Shown: one piece after another, positions 12,101 through 23,772 of the stretch | Numbering within the stretch: the stretch's first letter is position 1 | Layout: every line of letters begins with the position of its first letter | Assembly (NCBI GenBank): GCA_047495785.1 | Contig: JBLDXI010000014.1 | Coordinates: forward strand, 1 to 64,000 | Reading direction: 5' to 3' | Length of the DNA stretch: 64,000 nt | From: Lepidodermella squamata | Lineage: Eukaryota > Gastrotricha | The notes under the pieces: generated by a model | The model's input: the letters and a program-made list of their open reading frames with translations, nothing else | What the model was told of the DNA's origin: nothing | The model's database searches: none | Position numbers and translations under genes: made by a program

Positions 12101-13769
12101 GAGCTAGAGCTTAGTCGTCAGCTGCTCTCTTCACAAGAAAGCAAAGCAAAAAGAGAAAGGGAAGAGTTGACTGGCAGATTCGCAGAACAACTAAAAACTC
12201 TGGTAATTAAATATTTACATAATAATCCCGACCTTGCTTAACTGCTACCAAGTTGATGCCATAATGCGGTATGGAAGTTTCTAAAAACTCTTACTTGCTA
12301 CTTGCTGATGACCCTATGAAGAAAGCTTTGCTCTAGAGAGGTTAACAATTCACCTAATTTTTTGTCATATAAATGATGCAGTTACGTGCACTTGACAAAG
12401 TTATCTTCATTGAAACATTAGGCTAGTATACTGTTGCTACAGATTTAACTGTGGATTCCTCTGTTTTTGGCAATAGGAATCTCAATTGAAGCTTGACATC
12501 GAACAAGTTCGAAGTGATCAAAGAAGAGAGTATGAAGAACGATACAAAGTCAACGAAGAGCAGATAAAGCAGGCGCTGTGGAGGGAAAGTGATGCGCGCT
12601 TAGCCAAGCTTCAAGAAAGGTATGATATAATAAGGACTAATTGATCGAATATTCGATCATCTTTTACTGGTTAGCTTTTCTTTGGAGCGATATCGTTATG
12701 AGGATAAGTTGAAGCATATATCTGCCGAACTAGAGCAGTACGCAAATCAGAATGAAGACCTCAATAGATACAAAGATCAAGCTGATCTCAAGGTTTGTTC
12801 TTTCCAGAGTTAGGCAGATTTGTTAATATTACCTCCGGCTGTTATTAATAGATCAAAGAGTATGAAGCAAAATACAGCGGGTACGACGCGAAACTGAAGA
12901 AACTGGAAAGTTTGTTGCGCCAGGTTCACGAAGAAAAATTGGGAGAAACAGCTCGGGCGACCAAGGCTGAAAACGACGTCTCTGTTTTGCAGACTATCAT
13001 CGAGAGACAGTGTGATGAACGATTGAGGTTAATGGAAGCCCTGAATAATGTTAAAGGAGAAATTATCAAGGCCAAATTACCCCAAGGTATTCTGGTGAAC
13101 CGCTATTTTTGCGTTATTCATTAACATTTGTCGTTTCTTTTTGTAGATGTCATGGACGAATTGATGCTCAAATTATCCAGTGGCATGCAGAATATGGTGC
13201 GGAGTAGCCAGGCTAGAATAGAAATACCAACTGGTGGTTATGGCACACAGCGTCAGCGAGCGTGGTCGTTCGACAATCAAGGCGATTCTGCTATCCATAT
13301 GCCATCTGCTGCCTCTGATGGTGCGAATGATTCTAATATGTATGAAAATAAAAAATCTGCGGAAAGGAATTTGAAGGCAGACCACCCGCCTAAGGCGTTG
13401 AAAGTCGAATCTGCTGCAGCTCAGTTGGAAAGACGCCGCCTGCTTTACACTAACGGCGCACTGACATTACCACCTCTAGACATGAGCATTACATCAGCGT
13501 CTTCCTCGCCAATCAACCAGCTTAATCAACGTAACCTAAGTCAGACCAGTATTTCAACAAACCACGATGATGCAGCATATCCTCGAACCAAAGAAAGCAA
13601 GGTCTACAACCCTTCGTCTACAATACGTCTACAACCCCTCGGAACCCAAAAGTCAATGTCTGAGTCAAATGTCGGTAGCGTTATCAACAGCAGTCAACGG
13701 CCACCAATCGGGAAATTGTCTGGAACGGATTTCCGAATGAAAATTGCCGCTGTCCTGAGTCGAAAATGA
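9101..13769 (+). CDS. LEKR1: LEKR1-like coiled-coil protein
   Basis: Predicted 713-residue protein, close to vertebrate LEKR1 (leucine-, glutamate- and lysine-rich protein 1), whose molecular role is poorly known. The N-terminus has the family signature: PLPEEL, then KEDTVCQYCGVSYLILHE with its Cys-x2-Cys pair at about residues 29-32. The rest is long acidic/basic coiled coil with a Ser-rich tail. Exons, all phase-consistent: 9101-9247, 9306-9433, 9484-9591, 9801-9946, 10008-10221, 11874-12021, 12071-12202, 12477-12619, 12675-12792, 12852-13086, 13147-13769. An extra small exon between 9600 and 9800 (reading SLRNELYLSV) is possible but has no good donor. Introns are mostly 50-60 bp, one is 1.65 kb. 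The stop is TGA at 13767. Confidence 0.82.
10222..11873 (+). other. Long intron of the LEKR1-like gene
   Basis: 1.65-kb intron holding AG-rich repeat sequence near 10850-10940 and a copy of the dispersed GCGGAGGAGAATTC-type repeat near 11705-11840. No gene of its own is seen. Confidence 0.6.
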
Positions 13770-13930
13770 TTGCATGTAACATAAGAATGCAGTAATATTT
13801 ATTACGGCCAAACTGATCGAAGTGAAATTGCTCGCCAAAATGATGCTATATTTTATTAACATAATGTGTTTTATTCAATGCTTATTTCTTTCGTGTTCTG
13901 TGTGGCAAAAGCACTTTGCTGTTGGCTTCA

Positions 13931-13936
13931 AATAAA
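13931..13936 (+). promoter_or_regulatory. Candidate polyadenylation signal AATAAA
   Basis: AATAAA lies 162 bases after the LEKR1-like stop codon and just before the hairpin element. Confidence 0.5.
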
Positions 13937-13980
13937 GAGCTGAATGAAAGCGTTATGTTTTTGAATATGGAAAAGCCATC

Positions 13981-14878
13981 ATAATTTAAGATAGACTGCC
14001 TACTCACGAGAAAAGAGCGGAACATCATGGGTCGCAGATGTTCAGCTGAATCATGAAAAACGCTAAAATGTCGGTGGGAAAGTAAACAAAGAAGTTGATT
14101 TTTCTTCGATCGATCTTTTGAAGTCAGAGCTGGTTCTCTCATGTTTGTCAATGGAACCTGGAAGAGAATTTCACGACGAACCCGACGGTTATTTTTTCGT
14201 GATTTTAGGATTTTTTTAAATGGGTCAGAATTCATTTCAAGGTTTTTGAGCTTGTCAATAAAATCGGAATTCGACAAGAATAAAAGTAAAATTGAAGCAG
14301 TTGCCGATGGTTCTAAACGCTGCTTGGCGTGAGCTGTCTTTTAAGCTCAAGCTTGACCTTCAACGATTTTTTGCTGAATTTTGACAATTTTTTAAAAGAT
14401 TCTCGGTGGAAAAAACCATTACTCTTCGATTGGACATCTTAGCAAAACATGTGATTCACGCGCAAGGTTCGCTCTGTGTTCGGGTTTCGATTCATGCGCA
14501 TGAATCGCGTGTTTGTTTGTGTCTGTGTTGCAAACAAGCAAAAAGGAGTGATGTGTGAAGTTCAATTTCACTTTCATTCTTGTCGATTTCCGATTTTATT
14601 TGCTGGCTCAACAACTTTGAAATGAATTTTGACCCATTTAAAAAATTCATAATTTCACGAAAAAATAATCATCGGGTTCGTTGTGAAATTCTCTTCCAGG
14701 TTCCATTGACAAAATTAAGAGAACCAGCACTGATTCAACGAAATCGAACGAAGAAAAATCGACTGCTTTGTTTTCTTTCCCACCGAAATTTTGAGCGTTT
14801 TTCGTGATTCAGCTGAACATCTGCGACCCATGGTGTTCCGCTCTTTTCTCGTGAGTAGGCAGTCTATCTTGAATTATG
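13981..14878. mobile_element. Foldback (long inverted-repeat) element
   Basis: Arms 13981-14296 and 14561-14878 are inverted copies, roughly 85 per cent identical by eye, around a 264-bp spacer. Open frames in both arms read similarly (for example a DPFKK segment) only because the arms are copies. I see no transposase. A transcript through it would form a long hairpin. Confidence 0.75.
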
Positions 14879-15499
14879 TCTATGGGAAAAGCTGAGAGGA
14901 AATTCATGTTGGGAACAAAGATAATTTTATTTATTTATTCCCGAGCATAAGTCCGTGGCGACGCAGTAACGACAACAAAACGACATAAGACCGATCATAG
15001 CGGAAACCTGTTAAAGACCAGGCAGCCGACGTGCGAGCTTTCATGACACTGGCATCCGCCTTGATATAACTCATACACGTATTAGTTTCGGGTAAACCGG
15101 CATCTACGCAAACTTCTATAACTAGACCCTGAACTTTCATGTAATAGTAGAAACGGCAGTATTCATCGCAATATCAGCACAGGAATCGAAGAGAATCAGC
15201 AACATCTGCGGAACAACATTTGAAACTTTGCTTCAAGGAAACACTTGAAGTCGGTAAAAATGCTGAATCTCCTTTTCCTAAAATGGTCATATTCCCTCGA
15301 TATGTCAGCTCCAATGAATTTACGCCATATGTAACCACATTTTCCAATGTACCCTGCTCCGACTTTTCACTTAGAACAAGCACTTATCCGCTTTGAAACC
15401 GGTTTATTATTTACTTCCATTAATTTTTTGCCATTAAAAAACACGTGAAGCCTTGTAAACATCCAACCATACATTCCCGATCAAGAAAATTTTACATTT
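14879..15499. other. Gene-free stretch
   Basis: Nothing recognised between the foldback element and the cadherin relic. Confidence 0.5.
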
Positions 15500-15658
15500 A
15501 GTTCCCTCCTCTATGTTAGCCTGCGATTTGTCGAAGGTACCCTGGCGCAATGCGCCGTGGTCTATTTCACGGCTACTGACGGCCTGAATCGGGCGGAAGA
15601 GCCGGCTTTGCTGAATTTAACCATCGTACCTAACGCTAGGACGTTGGTTGACATTTCG

Positions 15659-16662
15659 TCGTCGGTGCGGCCAAAATTAATATGTCCATCCAAAATCGAA
15701 AATGAGATATTTACAGTTTCGAGCTCAGAATTTAACGCCGGTCATTATTCTGAAAACCGCATCTCAAAATTCGCCAGGGATCAAAAGTATTATGTCCACT
15801 TTCGTGCCTTTTTTGCTAGGTCACTTTGTCGGTCGGCAGAATCAACAGTAATATCGTTAGCATCGTTGAATAACTCGGATTTAGGCTTGTTTACATCCTT
15901 TCAAGGCGACGGGTGACAAGTTAAAAACGGCTTTTTTGACGAGAACAAAGCGCAAAAACGAATGACTTTTTAGTTGTCACAAGTCACCCTGAAACTGGCG
16001 TAAACAAGCCTGTCGTATGTAATGTATTATCAACTTTACATACGACAAGCCTAAATCCGAGTTATTCAACGACGCTAACGATATGCCCATGGCTTGAGTT
16101 CGAATAGAGCACGAAAGGTAATATGTCCAGCAAAAAATCACTCAACCGCGAGCAAAATGGTGGTGTAAAAATCCCCGAAAAATAGATGCTTGCATAAGGA
16201 ATCGAACCACAGCAGCGCGATGTTGATGCCAGCTTTCCAACAGCTGAGCTTTCCAACCTTTTCTAAAAACGGATGAATGGCTCTTAAATAAATAAATAGG
16301 TAAGTAAAAAATAATCCTCTTTCTTCATGCTTAAAAATAAAATCGATTCAAAAAAGTGGATGCACGCACGAGGACTCGAACCACCTTATATATAAAAACA
16401 CCATAACTCACAAAAACAAAAAAAAGTACGAAACAGTAATATGTCCAACGCAAGTCCCGATGGTGCGAAAACGGTGCATCACCGGTAAAAATGGCCGGCA
16501 CCATTGGATCCGCCGTGATCAACTACCCCCAGCATGTTCGACTCGGTGACATATTTGGTGACATACTGGAAATTTTGAAAATAAAGCTGTTTTTTCGATT
16601 CGTTGAGTGATTTATCTCAAAATTATCACTCTTGGACATATTACTTTTGGCCGCACCGACGA
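15659..16662. mobile_element. 1-kb inverted-repeat insertion inside the cadherin relic
   Basis: Ends are inverted copies: TCGTCGGTGCGGCCAAAA at 15659 and its complement ending at 16662, followed inward by TAATATGTCC in both. A second nested inverted repeat lies inside (about 15848-15892 and 16050-16083). No target duplication is evident and no transposase is seen. Two tRNA-like segments lie inside. Confidence 0.65.
16185..16258 (-). other. tRNA-like segment (SINE or tRNA pseudogene)
   Basis: On the minus strand an A-box-like AAGCTCAGCTGTTGGA is followed about 35 bases later by a B-box GGTTCGATTCC, the spacing of RNA polymerase III promoters. The anticodon stem does not pair, so I do not call a functional tRNA. 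A second B-box-like GGTTCGAGTCC sits near 16373-16383 on the same strand. Confidence 0.4.
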
Positions 16663-17345
16663 TGATTTGTTGCCAGGCGAATTCGAAGCGGCCCCTGTTA
16701 ACCCGTACGATTTTCGCCTCGTCGAAATTGGCCGCGGAAGAACAGATGAATGAAACGCGCTGTCGAGTTCATTTTTAGGCCGCGGTGAAAATCTCCACTC
16801 TCCCGTCTTCGTCCAGCTGTTGAAATTTTCGAAGATGCGGAAGTTGGGTCGGTGGTGCTTATCCTGAAGGCGGTTGATAACGGCGTTGGGTTCAACGGCC
16901 TGGTAACGTATCAAATCGCGGAGGGCAACGACGGGTTCTACTTCAATATGTCAACGTTCACCGGAGAGTTGGTGCTAGCCCGGCCGTTGGATGCCGAAAC
17001 TCACGACTCATTCACGCTGCAAATCATCGCGTCAGATCTGGGCGAAATTCCGAGAAAAACGAAATTAACCATTGATTCAAAGGTTGATGACGTCAACGAT
17101 GTTCGGCCGATTTTTCGCGAATCCAGCTATTCCGTCGAGGTTCCCGAGGCGTCGCCAGTAGGCACCCGCCTGCTAGTAGTCCGGGCTGAAGATTCGGACC
17201 GAGATGCGGAAAATGCGCAAGTCCGTTATTCGTTACTTGGCGAAAATTCGCTGGATAGCTACTTCACAATCGGCCCTCTGGATGGTGTAGTCACCCTGAA
17301 ACCTGAATCAACCCCTAGATCGCGAGAAGTATCGGCTGCGAGTGA

Positions 17346-19399
17346 TGGCAGCTATCTTTCAGTCGATGATTTGTTGATCAGACCTAATGAAATAATGTCA
17401 GGCGCAGCAGCAGAAGCAGAGCACACGCGCGCAATATTGCTCTTTCTAGAAACAGCAACGCACTTTTACATGTTAGTGAAGGGTAATTAAACAGCAAAAC
17501 ATCCCAAACCGGCGGAGAATTCTAAAGAATCAGAGAGAATTTCTAGAATAAAGAATCAAAGAATCCGCTTTGGGAGCGGACGTGAAAGAAGAAAGAAGCG
17601 GTGCTTTTTCAGGCATTTTTCCACAAATTTCACGGAAAATTATAGCGAATACCAAATTATTAAGCTGATGTGTTAGTAATAGAACTTCAAAGTTTAGTTT
17701 GGCGCGGTTTTAACACTTCGATTTACTCAAATTACTGGTTTCAGTACCAAATAACTGAAACCGTTAATCTCTATTCCCTTATCATTTTCGCACCCGTTCG
17801 CTCCCGCTCCTAGTGCTCGTGTAAACCGAGGGCGAGGCTATTACGAGTTGAGTGTATTTGCGTTGCAAATTTTTTATTTTGAGAGCGTAAAAGCTCCTCT
17901 AGAATCGGCTCTAGAATAGACTCTAGAATCGGCAACAAATGATGGTTCTCCCCCCACACTTGTCATTGCGAAAATCGCCCATCTGATCAGAGCATGGCAG
18001 GTACACGGGAGTGAAGTTTATTCCCTGGTTTTTCTCATGGCGAACGGAATAAAGAGGATGTAATGTAATGTAACAAAAAGCTCCAAACACATTATCAAGT
18101 TACTGTTTGTTATTCAAGGAGAGTTTGATTGAGAAAATGTGTTAACGAGAAAAGTCAGCTGCTGCGGCCGATGGCCGAAGTAAAATTTACTGTCCGTATG
18201 GCAGCGCATCCGTTGTTGGTGATGCCCAGAGTTGCCCAGAAAGCCGGTAAAAACACATTAGCCGGTAAAAACCCTTAGTTCTGAATTTTGCGTTGAGGTG
18301 AAATGATCGTTTGTCGATTTTTCGTTAACTTCAGTACGAACAATGACGCGAAGAACAATCACTGAGCATCGAAACGTCGCAATAATTAACAATAAAAAGA
18401 AGCTACGAAACTTCTTCGCGTTATTGTTCTTACGCAAAATTCTCCCGCTTAAATTGAGCAGATTATTTTCAGCCTAAAAAAACTTGCAGCTAGGTTCACC
18501 TCTTTGCTGGCTGGCTGTTATTTGTTCGATTCCGATCACGTAGCAGTTTGCTTGTCCGTTCACGTTGTGTCAAAAAGTTGAAGTCCGTTCATGTGCCAAA
18601 TAGCCGCTCACCTCCCTTCCTCAGTTTCATGCCGATATGGGTAATGAAATCATTCTGTCACTGAGAGAGCTGGAATTTTTAACCGAAGCTGGAATTAGCT
18701 AGAAATTTGCTCTAACACGTGGAAAGAGGTGGAAATATTCGCTTTGAAAAATGCCAGCTCTCTCCAGGCGACGTTCAACTCGACGAAATAGTGCAGGTCC
18801 GTAAAACACGTAAAATGATCTGGAGAAAGCTGGACTCAAGATGATCATAGAAATCGACCAATAAGTGAATACTCTATGGCTAGCCAAGGAGAAATAAATT
18901 CCCCCCGATCTGGAACCCCGAGTGAGTTTGGCGCAGCCAAACGAATCGAGGGTTCGATTGAATCCCCATTGATCCCCAGAAAGCCGGTAAACCAATTTTC
19001 GGCCGCTTCTGTCAACTACGAATTTTTTGTAAAAGAAGCCATCTGAGATACGATACACGGTTCGATTTGTTACCGGCTCAATTTTTTCGCTCAATTTTTG
19101 TTATACCACATACTTTGAATTTTGTATTGTCCGCATTTGTTGTCATTATTTCGTCTTTGCGTTTTTTCTATATATAATTTGGTCGTATTTATTATACACT
19201 GCTTGGCATGATGTTCACCTGATTACCCCGGTCAGTTTCGCCAAAAATTAGATCTTCGTATATTTGTGTACACCAACCACCAACAAATGTCTTGGTCAAA
19301 ATAACAACTTCGACTACCTATATTTATTTGTTGCCAGCTTACACTCTCTCTGATAATTTTCTGACGTGTACTTCGAGAACGGTCTTTCGATGAATGGGC
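17346..19399. other. Gene-free stretch with dispersed repeat copy
   Basis: A copy of the dispersed repeat (CGGCGGAGAATTCT ... AATCCGCTTTGGGAGCGG) occupies about 17500-17600. Nothing else is supported. Confidence 0.5.
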
Positions 19400-20122
19400 G
19401 CTGATGGCCGCATCACGAGGCGTGGCGCAGTATCGGGAATATCCACCTGGCAACAAATGGATACAGCAGAAATGGGGCTATCACTCGCCGAATGGCGGAC
19501 CGGAATCAGCGACGACGAACGTGCTGCCTGCCCGAGCGCTACCTGGCCGAAGCACTGATGGCGTCCTCTGTCGGCACTGCCACAGAGAGCCCGAAACCCT
19601 TGGACACGTCCCAAGTGCTTGCAGCCATGGTAAAGACCTGATCGTCACCCGGCACGACAACGTCAAGCGGCTCATCGCCAACGAGCTGGCTCGTCGCGGA
19701 TGGAAGGTTCAGGTCGAACGACGAGGGGTGGCGACAAATGGCGCGGAGCGGCGATCCGACATCATCGCCTGGAACCCAGATACCAAGGAAGGTTGGATCC
19801 TGGATCCCACGGTGCAGTTTGAGACAAATGCTCCCGATCAGTTCGAACAGGCTGACGCCGTAAAACGGGGCAAGTACGAGCCCTGCGTGCCATTCTATCT
19901 CGAACTCTACAAACTGAAAAGCCTCACCGTCAGCGGTGTATATATTGGTGCTCGCCATAGAGATCAGATTAATCTGATCTCTATGGTGCTCGCGGTACGA
20001 TAACTCGCGGCGTTGTTGAACTTTTAAAAAAACTAGGCCTACCTAAATCTCTAATTTTCGACATCGTTTTATCTGTAGTTAGGGACAATAAGGTCATTGT
20101 CCATCGTCATTTGTACAGCTAA
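19400..20122 (+). mobile_element. 3' part of a non-LTR retrotransposon with restriction-like endonuclease (R2/R4/NeSL type), disrupted
   Basis: The frame encodes the C-terminus typical of site-specific LINEs. A zinc finger CRHCHREPETLGHVPSAC (C-x2-C-x8-H-x4-C) is followed by RHDNV. A restriction-like endonuclease core follows, with RRSDIIAW and ILDPTVQFE, equivalent to the PD...D catalytic region. Similar ends occur in R2, R4/Dong and NeSL elements, which cut a chosen genomic target. The RT is missing (5' truncation near 19400). The open frame appears to stop at 20003, but a 38-bp insertion at 19955-19992 causes that; beyond it the expected frame resumes (GTITRGVVELL) and ends at 20122. Confidence 0.83.
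19949..19992. repeat. 32-bp perfect palindrome flanked by TGCTCG direct repeats
   Basis: 19955-19986 is a perfect palindrome (CCATAGAGATCAGATT and its complement). TGCTCG sits on both sides (19949-19954, 19987-19992). Palindrome plus one TGCTCG copy make a 38-bp insertion that breaks the retrotransposon frame. Confidence 0.85.
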
Positions 20123-23100
20123 TTTTTCTTTGTTGTGTCTTTTTCTATTATAAATTGTTTTTCTTTGTAAAATAACTTACCTATACGATAATAATCTGTG
20201 TCTTCGGGCAGCTGACAGTCGTAGCACTGGCAGCAGAATATTGTTTTTTTTTTCTTGAAATAAACAATAATGTGTGTGTATAATATTTCATCGTCGCATT
20301 TGTTGCGCATTTATAAGAGAAAATAATAATAAATTTCAAACGAGGAATTATTTGCGTGTTTGATTAATTTCGGCGACAAATTAGACAATGGAAAAGCAGG
20401 TTCTTATTCAAAACATGGAATGTGCCGAAAAATCGAATGATCAAGAGATATTCGTTTACAGCAGCAGCAGCCTCGCCGCAAACACTACATGGCGACACAC
20501 CATTATAATATTAGAAAATTGTTGTTAACACATTCAACCGTTCAAACGTGTTTTTAGTCATCTGTCATTCTAAACTCACGCTTTAATGATATTATAGCGC
20601 ACGGTCTTCGTCCGCGCCTTGCCATTGGCACCTCGCATTACACTACATGAGGCAAATCACTTATTTACGAAATAAGCAGGATAAGTTCGATTGCGTTCTT
20701 GTTTTTCGCTCTTTTCACCACGTTTTGCGTTTCAACACTTGCGGCAACAAACTCTAAAAACAGCCAGAAAAAACTGCGCCTGAATAATTTTCTATCTTTA
20801 ATTTTTCGATTTTATGAAATTTGAATCTCGGGCGCGCAAACTTTCAAATGCAAATGCAAAATCGGACCTATCACCAGCTGAGAAAGAACGGAAAGAGAGG
20901 AAAGAGGAAGGAAGAAAGCCGATTGGCACGCGTCAGCGTCTCAAAGCACCAGAAAAATTCGATACTCTTCTTCGATACCTGAAGAATAGAAAGGATCAGC
21001 GATGGAAGAATAAGGAAGAAGGAACAGAAGAGGGGAAGAAATCAATTGGAAGAATAAGAAGAGCCGCACGTGTGCATAAATACATATATTTCAAAAAATT
21101 TCATGATTTCCTCAGCTCATGTATTTTAATGAGTTTCTCATTGGTGAAGCTAATCGTTCCCGTGAGCCACTTGAAAGGTGAAAATGAGCTCACTCGTGAA
21201 ATTTCACATGAGGTCATGCCAATCAAACGCGCACGTACAGTGGGCGGCAAAGCGCGCGGTACGGGGCGCACAATACTCGAGCTAAATATCCTCAACTAAG
21301 CGTGCACAGCGTGTTGTCATCGATGAGCGTCTGGCAGTAAAACAATACGCAACTACTACTAAAATATATCGATGCACTGTTGTGTCATTTATCGGGTCGG
21401 CTGCTTGAGGACATGAGTAAAAAGGTCAAGGATGCGCTCAAAAGATTTGAGCCGCAACGAATTTACGATCTCATTATCGGTGTGAAAATACTCCCCACTT
21501 GAAGCTTCCGATACATTCATTACTGCCAACTGAAAATTAAATCCGCGGCGCAATTACTTGAGCGCAGGAAATGCAGGTAGCATTCAAATAGGAATATAAA
21601 CTTTGCAATTACCATCGTGCCTTGATTTACTTTTATTCCTATGATAATAATTGGTTACATGCGGTGTCACAGTAGGAGCAAGAGAAATTTCCCGCATCAC
21701 AACGTAACATTTATTGTTATGGTACTAAAACGGGATCTTGGATAAAAATCTAGGCACGAGCAGATCTACCACCAGGTACTTATTGGCTTATTAGTTAAGG
21801 ATCAGTTGAGAATAATCGCAATGGGGTGGCGCGCGCAGTAGGTGTGGCTGCCTCACATGGCGCGAGCGCGAGGGGGGTTGGTTTGACACCTTCAAGTGGA
21901 CCTGAGAGCGAGTGAAACCAATCGTTACGGCTTAATTGCGCCCCGATCCCGCGCGTTGTAACGCTCGGTTAATGGTGCACTGCACTGCGCGCTCGCGAAG
22001 CGCGCGCTACCAGCCGTCAACGCGCGACTACTTGTGCGCGACGACTCAATATATGGACTCGAGAACTCTTGAAACTTCAAGGAAGAACAATTTTCAAATA
22101 AATGGCCATTTTGGCGCGTTCGGCTAAGTGTAGCGATTAGGACAAAGTCATCATCGCGTTGTTACATACTTGTTTATGGGCGCGCCCTGGATGAAAGCCC
22201 AGCAGTCGTCATCATTCGGTGTTCAAACTTGTTGAAACGATTTAGAGCCGACAAGTAGTTTGCCAACATGCCGATATATAACTTAAATTTTTTCACATTG
22301 CTCACCACTGTGCCAAAGTGCCACTATTTTGCAAAATTCCCCACAGTATTAACCACGTTACTTACTATCGAGCCGCGCGCTTCGTTGCACTGTTCTGGCA
22401 TCAATTTTCGCGCACATGTTTTAGCGCTTTGTGCCTGCTACACTAGCAGTTTTCGAACCCGTAGTCTGTTTTGCGTTGTAGGCTGTTTGTTATTGCAGCA
22501 AAGATTTCATCACCCGCCCAATAAATACGCGCCTAATACACCGCCAGTGTGCTAATTCGATTTTGCAAACGCGCCGACACAGAACACAGGCGAGAGAGAA
22601 AGAGCGAGATGCGATGCTATATTATTATCCGATCGGCACCTTGTTACCATTATTGTCTCATTTAGCAGCAATAAAACGCACGACTTGGCCTCATTACAGT
22701 GTGCGAAGCCGGCGCGTAGATAACAATAACAATTACGTCAGCCGCCAAATTCAAGGTGCATCGGCAAATCTGTCGAGCAGGCACAGTTACCGCGCAAATG
22801 TGTAGCCATTTTTCAGCTACTACTGCGCTCAACGCAGTTATTTTCTTTGCACCCCGTTGGCGGCACACTTCCGTAATTTTTTCTAACCAAGTATGGGAAG
22901 GCAAACTGATCGCAAATTGATTAATTGCCGACTGTTGTGAAAAGTAATTTCGTGCCTCGCCTCATTCTCGCCGATATATTGCTTAGATCCGATGCGCACC
23001 ACAGGAGCGTAACAATTGTGTTGTCATCTCGCGATCGCAACACAATAAACTTGGGCCTGCCCAGCATTTCAATTACCCCTGCTAAGCCGACGTTTTTTAT

Positions 23101-23772
23101 TATTCATGCAAGGTCGCGTTATCCGTTTTCCGCGTGCCAGATACCGATCTATTTTGGGCGATTGATCGCCTCGCATTAATAATGATGTCTCAACAAGTGT
23201 ATACGTCGCCGGTCGGGTCGTGGAGTAGCTTTGAGTTTTTGTTAGCGCATTTACGACGTGCCGTTCGCAAATGTTCACCCGATGCGTTCACAGCGTGTCT
23301 CCGTCACTTGATTGCCCTGCGTTGCGCGTCTTCGGTTTTGCCCCGCTGCGCAACTCTGGAACGCCCACTGTGCCAACAAATTACTAGCATCGCGTCGGTC
23401 CGGCAAAAGTTTAAACTGCGTCTAAATCTGCAATTATGATTTAATGGCATAAATGTATCTCCTGAAATCCGTTCTGCGATGTTTTCACTGCGCAATCTTT
23501 CCAGCCTCTTGTCACAGATTTTGTCAACTTACCACCAGGTTTCTTTGCGTTGAAGCGACGGCTGTTAAGCATGTGTTCACGTCAGTAATTGGCTGACGCT
23601 GATGTTGCGCCGCACCTTTTGCACTTCTCCATTTGATTAAATTTGATTAAAATTACGGTTTCACCTTTAGCTTTTATAACCAAAGCTGAGTGATTGGTTT
23701 TCAATTTTCATTCGCGGTTTATTATTTTCCTATATAGAATCGGCACATTTGAATTATTAAAAATACAAATAG
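20123..23772. other. Long gene-free stretch upstream of the ZIC gene
   Basis: About 20775-21066 is a copy of a dispersed repeat with an AG-rich part; its 161-codon frame is low complexity and not credited. About 21840-22040 is GC-rich, with a GCGCGCTCGCGAAGCGCGC hairpin. Regulatory DNA or 5' UTR of the ZIC gene is likely here, but I can name no element. Confidence 0.5.

Larger units (their letters stand above)
15500..17345 (+). pseudogene. Cadherin-repeat gene relic, interrupted by an insertion
   Basis: Conceptual translation shows pieces of at least three extracellular cadherin repeats, calcium-binding adhesion modules. In order: YFTATDGLNR near 15565; after an insertion, NLHSPVF near 16795, then FEDAEVGSVVLILKAVD; then VDDVNDVRPIF and VRAEDSDRD (calcium-binding DxND and DxD motifs). 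Lesions: an insertion at about 15659-16662, an in-frame TGA at 16751-16753, a frameshift near 16820, and another near 17300, after which PLDREKYRLRV continues in a different frame. No introns are seen in the coding part. It is most like a protocadherin or Dachsous-type fragment. Several independent lesions support a dead gene rather than one sequencing error. Confidence 0.78.

Noticed and set aside
13882-14807. Matching protein-like frames on opposite strands
   Set aside because: The similarity comes from the two arms of one inverted repeat, not from two genes.
16185-16258. A functional tRNA gene
   Set aside because: A- and B-box-like sequences are present, but the anticodon and acceptor stems do not pair.
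20814-21299. 161-codon Lys/Glu/Arg-rich frame
   Set aside because: It coincides with an AG-rich dispersed repeat that occurs at other loci in both orientations; low complexity explains the open frame.
22260-23495. Several 60-100-codon frames upstream of the ZIC gene
   Set aside because: Overlapping frames on both strands with no motif; expected in GC-rich non-coding DNA.
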